64,000 bases of DNA from Niabella sp. (lineage in GTDB: Bacteria; Bacteroidota; Bacteroidia; Chitinophagales; Chitinophagaceae), in NCBI GenBank assembly GCA_027493055.1, contig JAPUDO010000120.1:62001-126000 (forward strand). Reading direction: 5' to 3'. The translations under genes and the position numbers were made by a program. This document shows positions 59,516 through 64,000 of the stretch, one piece after another; position 1 is the stretch's first letter, and each line of letters starts with the position of its first letter. The notes under the pieces were generated by a model. That model did no database searches and was not told where the DNA came from. It saw only the letters and a program-made list of their open reading frames with translations.

Positions 59516-60856
59516 ATGAAACCTGTAAATTATAACTCGCTAAATAAAAACGGAGCAGCATTGGTAATGTATATAGACATGAACAGCTATTTTGCCAGCT
59601 GTGAGCAGCAGTTAGAAAAGCGTTTGCGCAACAAACCTATTGGCGTATGTCCTTACAGCGGGCCTAATGCCGTGGTTATTGCAGCGTCTAAAGAAGCAAA
59701 AAAATTCGGCGTAAAAACAGGGATGTACGCCAGCCAATGCAAGGCGCTATGTCCTGATTTTGAAATGGTTCCCACAAGGCCGTTCCTCTATCGCCGTATT
59801 CATGTGCAGATCATGAACATATTGCGCTCTTACTGCGATGCGGATAGCGTAATTCCTAAAAGTATTGATGAAGCGGTTGTAGACCTGACCAACTATACCT
59901 ACATTTATAAAGACCCCATTGCGCTCGCCCGGCAAATAAAAAAAGATATCCATAATACGGTGGGAGCGTATATAACCTGCTCTATTGGCATTGCCGCCAA
60001 CGTTTTCCTGGCCAAGCTGGCTACTGAGATCCAGAAACCTGACGGGCTGATCCAAATAACTCCGGAAAATATAGATCACTATCTCGCACAGCTCTCCCTC
60101 ACTGATATACCCGGTATAGCCCGGGCCGGGGAAAAACGCCTGAACCGGGCCGGCATTTACACGCCCATCGACTTTCGTAATGCCTCAGAATCCTTATTAA
60201 GAAAAGTGTTTGGCGGCGTAACCGGCAACTATTGGTATTACCGGCTGCATTTTAAAGAAGTAGACCTTTCTACAACTGATTATAAAAGAATGAGCGCGAT
60301 GCGCAGCCTTTCTGCCCAAACAAGGTCGGGCTACGAAACATTACAGGCTATGCTTATTTCTTTATGCACCCGGCTGGAGCAAAGGCTGGTAAAACAAAAT
60401 GTATTTTGCCGGGAGCTTAGTTTTTATGCGGGTTATTACAGCGCAGGAGAATGGAAAACCAGCATCAGACTGATCCATCCCCTTCAGGACGCCATGGAAA
60501 TGCTGCAGCAGGTAAAATATAAGATTGTGGCATACGAAAAGCTACAGCCGCTGAAAGTATTAAGAAAAGATATGAAGTTCATGGGCCTGGAGGTAGGTGA
60601 CTTTGTGTCTTCAGAAACATTACAATACAGCCTTTTTGACAACCGGCTGCAATTAGACCGGCTACGGAAAATTATGTATACTATTAAAGACCAGTATGGC
60701 AAAAACATGGTGCGCAAAGCTTCTGAAACCATTGAAGCAGGGCAAATGAAAGACGCTATCGGCTTTGGCTCGGTGAAAGACCTTTATCAGCAAAATGATA
60801 TGGGTGTGGGTTTTAATAAATTTTTACTGGAAGAGGACAAGGAAATGGGAGTATGA
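59516..60856 (+). CDS. Y-family DNA polymerase (DinB/UmuC type)
   Basis: Protein of 446 residues from ATG 59516, with a second possible start at TTG 59495 that would overlap the operator. Catalytic motifs are YIDMNSYFASCEQQ (first Asp) and SIDEAVVDLT (second Asp-Glu). The helix-hairpin-helix thumb follows (LSLTDIPGIARAGEKRLNRAGI), then the little-finger domain. It copies over DNA lesions with low fidelity. It carries no RecA-cleaved UmuD partner gene beside it. Confidence 0.93.
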   Translation: MKPVNYNSLNKNGAALVMYIDMNSYFASCEQQLEKRLRNKPIGVCPYSGPNAVVIAASKEAKKFGVKTGMYASQCKALCPDFEMVPTRPFLYRRIHVQIMNILRSYCDADSVIPKSIDEAVVDLTNYTYIYKDPIALARQIKKDIHNTVGAYITCSIGIAANVFLAKLATEIQKPDGLIQITPENIDHYLAQLSLTDIPGIARAGEKRLNRAGIYTPIDFRNASESLLRKVFGGVTGNYWYYRLHFKEVDLSTTDYKRMSAMRSLSAQTRSGYETLQAMLISLCTRLEQRLVKQNVFCRELSFYAGYYSAGEWKTSIRLIHPLQDAMEMLQQVKYKIVAYEKLQPLKVLRKDMKFMGLEVGDFVSSETLQYSLFDNRLQLDRLRKIMYTIKDQYGKNMVRKASETIEAGQMKDAIGFGSVKDLYQQNDMGVGFNKFLLEEDKEMGV

Positions 60857-61049
60857 TAGCAACAGGTGCAAAGAATCCAGCAAGCGTTTTTAATAGATTT
60901 GATATAAACTTTTGCTATTGCTGACCATGCTGCATATTTCAGATAATCAGTAATATGTACGTTTGGGCATAAGGGCTTCTCTTCCATAGCAAAAATACCA
61001 GGCCATTCTTGAGATAATTATTATTTATGCGTATTGAAATCACAAAAAA

Positions 61050-61067
61050 GCCCGGGAAAATCCGGGC
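61050..61067 (-). terminator. Terminator of the metallopeptidase gene
   Basis: GCCCGG and CCGGGC pair over 6 nt, then T6 on the minus strand. It lies 32 bp beyond the stop codon at 61099. Confidence 0.75.
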
Positions 61068-61098
61068 CTGTAAAAGTATATTTGAAAAAGGCTCTCTC

Positions 61099-61785
61099 CT
61101 AATCCCTTCTTCCCAGGTAAATCATTATATATTGAACAAGTGTAACTACAGCGGCCAATGCAGCAACTACGTAAGTGGTAGCCGCCCATTTTAAAGCATC
61201 TTTTGCCATGGGGTATTCCTGGCTGTCCGTTACATTGGTGTGCTGTAACCAGGCCAGGGCCCGCTTGCTGGCATCAAATTCTACCGGCAAAGTAATAAGG
61301 CTGAATACAACAGTAACAGCCATTAATATAATGCCTATCAGCAGCAATGTGGTATTTCCTGAAGCAGCCATTACCACACCTATTAATAATACCCAGTTTA
61401 CGATCATAGAGCTGAACTGAACCGCCGGCACTAACTTACTGCGCATTTCCAGCGGACCGTAAGCAGTTGCATGTTGTACCGCATGGCCACATTCATGCGC
61501 TGCCACAGCAGCTGCAGAGATACTCCTTCCATCATATACATCAGGACTTAAATTTACCGTTTTTTTGGTGGGATCATAGTGGTCAGACAAAAAACCAGGT
61601 GTGGAAATGACCTGAACGTCATAAATCCCGTTTTCATGAAGCATTTTTTGTGCTATTTCCCTGCCAGTCAACCCTTTGCGCAAAGGAATCTGGGCATATT
61701 TCTTAAACTTACTTTTTAAAACCATCGACACCAGCATACTGATACCGACAAAAATCATGGACACTAAAAAAATAGATGGAGTCAT
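61099..61785 (-). CDS. YugP-type zinc metallopeptidase
   Basis: Membrane protein of 228 residues if started at the ATG 61785 (an in-frame ATG at 61836 would add 17 polar residues before the first helix). Four hydrophobic segments are visible. The zinc motif HECGH (H97-E98-x-x-H101 in this numbering) lies after the first helix. Homologues are putative membrane proteases with unknown substrate. It is monocistronic, with a terminator close behind. Confidence 0.88.
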   Translation of the reverse strand: MTPSIFLVSMIFVGISMLVSMVLKSKFKKYAQIPLRKGLTGREIAQKMLHENGIYDVQVISTPGFLSDHYDPTKKTVNLSPDVYDGRSISAAAVAAHECGHAVQHATAYGPLEMRSKLVPAVQFSSMIVNWVLLIGVVMAASGNTTLLLIGIILMAVTVVFSLITLPVEFDASKRALAWLQHTNVTDSQEYPMAKDALKWAATTYVVAALAAVVTLVQYIMIYLGRRD

Positions 61786-62026
61786 TATAAATAAAGATTT
61801 ATTTCCAGGTACACTATCAAATCCGAAACCATTCACAAATTAAGCCAAAAATGCGACTTTTTGTCATGTAGAAAACTATTTGATAAATTTTTAACCTATT
61901 CAAATAATTTATTTTTTATTAATAATCAATAGTTTACACATTTACTTCCTGCCATAAATCGCGCGCTTTATAATTTTTTAACCTTCCCTCCTGAGAATTT
62001 CATTTTTTAATGTTAAACTCAATTTG

Positions 62027-62034
62027 TACCTTAG
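62027..62034 (+). promoter_or_regulatory. Promoter-like box of a possible small RNA
   Basis: TACCTTAG differs from TAnnTTTG by one base and lies 27 bp before a terminator hairpin. No TTG is found at -33. Confidence 0.35.
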
Positions 62035-62060
62035 TAGCAGAATTTAATGGGTTAGTAAGT

Positions 62061-62090
62061 AAAAAGGCCAAGCGCGAGTGAGGCCTTTTT
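62061..62090 (+). terminator. Strong terminator without an upstream gene
   Basis: AAAAAGGCC and GGCCTTTTT pair around 12 nt. The nearest plus-strand gene upstream ends at 60856, so it probably ends a short RNA starting near 62035. Because the arms include T/A runs, it could work in both directions. Confidence 0.65.
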
Positions 62091-62210
62091 GCTGTTTATA
62101 TATCTTCATATGACTTCCCCAAAGAGAAAATTTTAAAACGATGCTATGTGCTGAACCCTGTATCACAAAAAAATATCTGTTCGCTGTTTACCATTCACTA
62201 ATTTTATAGG

Positions 62211-63608
62211 ATGAGTAAAGTGAAGAAGTCTTTTTTCTGTCAAAGCTGCGGATACGAAAGTGTAAAGTGGCTGGGGCAATGCCCGGCATGCGGACAATGG
62301 AACAGCTTTGTAGAAGAAGTAATTGAAAAAGCAAATGGAAAACAAACCTGGAACGATTATAATAACAACGACAGGCGTGCGTCTAAAGCAGTGTCTTTAG
62401 CACAGGTAAAAAGTGGCGAAGAAGAAAGGATCATTACTGCCGATGCCGAGCTGAACAGGGTTTTGGGAGGTGGTATTGTAGCAGGCAGCATTATATTGGT
62501 GGCCGGAGAACCGGGCATTGGTAAAAGCACCCTGTTTCTGCAGAATGGCTTACTGCTGCAGGATCAAAAGGTGTTATATATAAGCGGAGAAGAAAGCGAG
62601 CAGCAAATAAAAATGCGGGCCGACAGGTTGTATCCCGATAGTAAGAATAGCGCAGCCTTCAGTAACGATCACTTCTTTTTGCTTACAGAAACATCGGTTC
62701 AAACCATTTTCCAGGAAATAAAGAAGCTGAAACCTGATGTTGTGATTGTGGATTCGGTACAAACATTGCAATCAGGTTTGATTGACGCATCGCAGGGAAG
62801 CATATCGCAGATCAAAGAATGCGCAGGTGAGTTTCAACGCTATGCCAAAGAAACCCATACGCCGGTGTTTTTAATAGGGCACATTACAAAAGAAGGAGGC
62901 ATTGCGGGGCCAAAAGTGTTGGAGCACATGGTAGATGTGGTATTACAGTTTGAAGGCGACAGGCACTATGCTTACCGTATTTTACGCACGCACAAAAACC
63001 GGTTTGGCAGCACCAGCGAGCTGGGTATTTACGAAATGACAGACAGGGGCATGCGCGGCGTATCCAATCCCAGCGAAATCCTGATCACCCAGAAAGAAGA
63101 GCAACTGAGCGGTATTGCCATTGCCGCTACGCTGGAAGGAGTAAGGCCCTTACTGATTGAAGTACAATCTTTAGTAACCCAATCGGTGTACGGCACGCCG
63201 CAAAGAACAGTTACCGGATTTGATTTAAGAAGATTACAATTATTACTGGCAGTACTGGAAAAACGGGGCGGTTTCCATTTTGGGGTGAAAGATGTATTCC
63301 TGAACATTGCGGGAGGTATTAAGGTAGAAGATCCGTCAATTGACCTGGCGGTTTTATGCGCTTTGCTCTCTTCTTATGAAGATGTACCCTTGACGCAAAA
63401 CATTTGCTTTGCGGGGGAAGTTGGATTGAGCGGTGAGATTCGTGCAGTAAATAAAATTGACCAGCGTATAGCCGAAGCGGAAAAGCTGGGCTTTGAGAAG
63501 ATCATCGTATCAAAATATAACCAGTCTTTAAGGCAAAGCCGGCAAAAATTTAATATAGAAGTAGTAACCATGTCAAGGGTGGAAGAAGTATACCAGTACC
63601 TGTTTTAG
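62211..63608 (+). CDS. radA: DNA repair protein RadA
   Basis: Protein of 465 residues, full length. N-terminal zinc finger C10-x2-C13 ... C24-x2-C27; RecA-like ATPase with Walker A GEPGIGKST (Lys105); the RadA signature K262-N-R-F-G266; and a C-terminal Lon-protease-like domain (from about 290). RadA drives branch migration at recombination intermediates. comF follows 97 bp downstream in the same direction. Confidence 0.96.
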   Translation: MSKVKKSFFCQSCGYESVKWLGQCPACGQWNSFVEEVIEKANGKQTWNDYNNNDRRASKAVSLAQVKSGEEERIITADAELNRVLGGGIVAGSIILVAGEPGIGKSTLFLQNGLLLQDQKVLYISGEESEQQIKMRADRLYPDSKNSAAFSNDHFFLLTETSVQTIFQEIKKLKPDVVIVDSVQTLQSGLIDASQGSISQIKECAGEFQRYAKETHTPVFLIGHITKEGGIAGPKVLEHMVDVVLQFEGDRHYAYRILRTHKNRFGSTSELGIYEMTDRGMRGVSNPSEILITQKEEQLSGIAIAATLEGVRPLLIEVQSLVTQSVYGTPQRTVTGFDLRRLQLLLAVLEKRGGFHFGVKDVFLNIAGGIKVEDPSIDLAVLCALLSSYEDVPLTQNICFAGEVGLSGEIRAVNKIDQRIAEAEKLGFEKIIVSKYNQSLRQSRQKFNIEVVTMSRVEEVYQYLF

Positions 63609-63640
63609 CCTGCTAACCCCCGAAGGAGAAATTTACCGCC

Positions 63641-63663
63641 GATGTTGGTGTATCACCAACGTC
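63641..63663. repeat. Short inverted repeat between radA and comF
   Basis: GATGTTGGTG and CACCAACGTC pair with one mismatch over TAT. No T run follows. Confidence 0.4.
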
Positions 63664-63705
63664 TGAACCTAATTACCGAAAAGGGGTTTATTATAATATA
63701 TAACT

Positions 63706-64000
63706 ATGAGCACCTTAACACTTATTAAAGATTCCTTATTGCATCTTTTTTATCCTCATGTATGTGCGGGATGTGGTACAGATATTTTACCGGCAGGAAG
63801 CAATATTTGTGTTCAATACATTCACAACCTGCCTTTCAGCGGTTTTGAAAAAATGGATGATAATCCTGTTGAGAAGATCCTGTATGGCAGAGTACAGTTT
63901 AACAAAGCCACGGCCCTGCTTTATTTTACCAAGCAATCTTCCTTACAAAACATAATGCACACATTTAAATACCGGAACAATAAAGACCTGGGGCATCAGC
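63706..64000 (+). CDS. comF: ComF family protein, 5' portion
   Basis: Partial protein of 98 residues cut by the window end. From ATG 63706: LFYPHVCAGCGTDIL is the family's N-terminal C-x2-C zinc site; the second pair is degraded, since the expected C-x2-C reads N-I-C-V-Q-Y. Then FNKATALLYFTKQSSLQNIMHTFKYRNNK is the typical phosphoribosyltransferase lead-in. ComF takes part in DNA uptake and repair in other bacteria. The phosphoribosyltransferase domain lies beyond this window. Confidence 0.8.
   Translation, partial: MSTLTLIKDSLLHLFYPHVCAGCGTDILPAGSNICVQYIHNLPFSGFEKMDDNPVEKILYGRVQFNKATALLYFTKQSSLQNIMHTFKYRNNKDLGHQ

Larger units (their letters stand above)
61837..62210. other. AT-rich spacer with a likely short transcript
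   Basis: No protein gene. It contains a promoter-like box and a strong terminator (next two entries) and otherwise AT-rich sequence. The 120 bp before the radA start show no clear promoter. Confidence 0.5.

Overview
The window looks like chromosomal DNA from a Bacteroidota bacterium, most likely of the Chitinophagaceae or a near relative. The evidence is promoter-like TAnnTTTG boxes, few purine-rich ribosome sites, many TlpA-type thioredoxins, BspA-like and YceI proteins, and family pairings typical of that phylum. I see no rRNA, tRNA, insertion sequence, integrase or CRISPR array.

Left end (1-8150): an accessory peptide locus. On the minus strand a small double-glycine-leader peptide gene is followed by a TlpA-like thiol-disulfide oxidoreductase gene, four times in a row. 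All four cores, including two in broken genes, carry exactly six cysteines but have different sequences, while leaders and upstream DNA are conserved (208 bp with one mismatch between two modules). One precursor has a stop codon in its leader and one has lost its start. Beside them, on the plus strand, lies the wreck of the expected exporter: a C39 peptidase fragment with its catalytic Cys replaced, joined out of frame to an HlyD-type adaptor fragment. This is the best candidate for an undescribed system.

8150-15400: a GH3 glycosidase/beta-lactamase-fold fusion, two overlapping genes for a lipoprotein and a large repeat-type lipoprotein, then an intergenic region full of palindromes and a small conserved protein. 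15436-24818: a minus-strand fatty-acid/polyketide-like cluster (two ketosynthases, a Cys-less ketosynthase-like protein, ACP, halogenase-like flavoprotein, O-methyltransferase-like protein, thioesterase, FabZ-like hotdog protein, acyltransferase), interrupted by an ORF6N pseudogene carrying an inserted palindrome. It is reminiscent of aryl-polyene/flexirubin loci but lacks their diagnostic genes in this window.

24968-30965: a BspA-like surface protein with a tandem operator-like site between it and an AraC-type membrane regulator, an MscS channel, a CxxS thioredoxin and a MerR-type regulator with an internal duplication. 30966-32421: a gene-free stretch holding three tandem copies of a putative small RNA with promoter, five-codon reading frame and terminator. 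32422-39576: a lipoprotein, a CHAT protease-like TPR protein and a PKD protein, divergent from an ECF sigma factor and a membrane TPR/anti-sigma-like protein.

39577-64000: REP-like repeats, a DUF4359-like protein, a SWIM-SNF2 helicase, RecO, an MMPL/RND transporter, a CBM48-HhH protein, a ThuA-like protein, a complete RND efflux operon, a YceI-porin-YceI operon, a ribosome-hibernation-like protein, a Y-family polymerase behind a 12-bp-arm operator-like dyad, a YugP-type metallopeptidase, RadA, and the start of ComF running off the window end.
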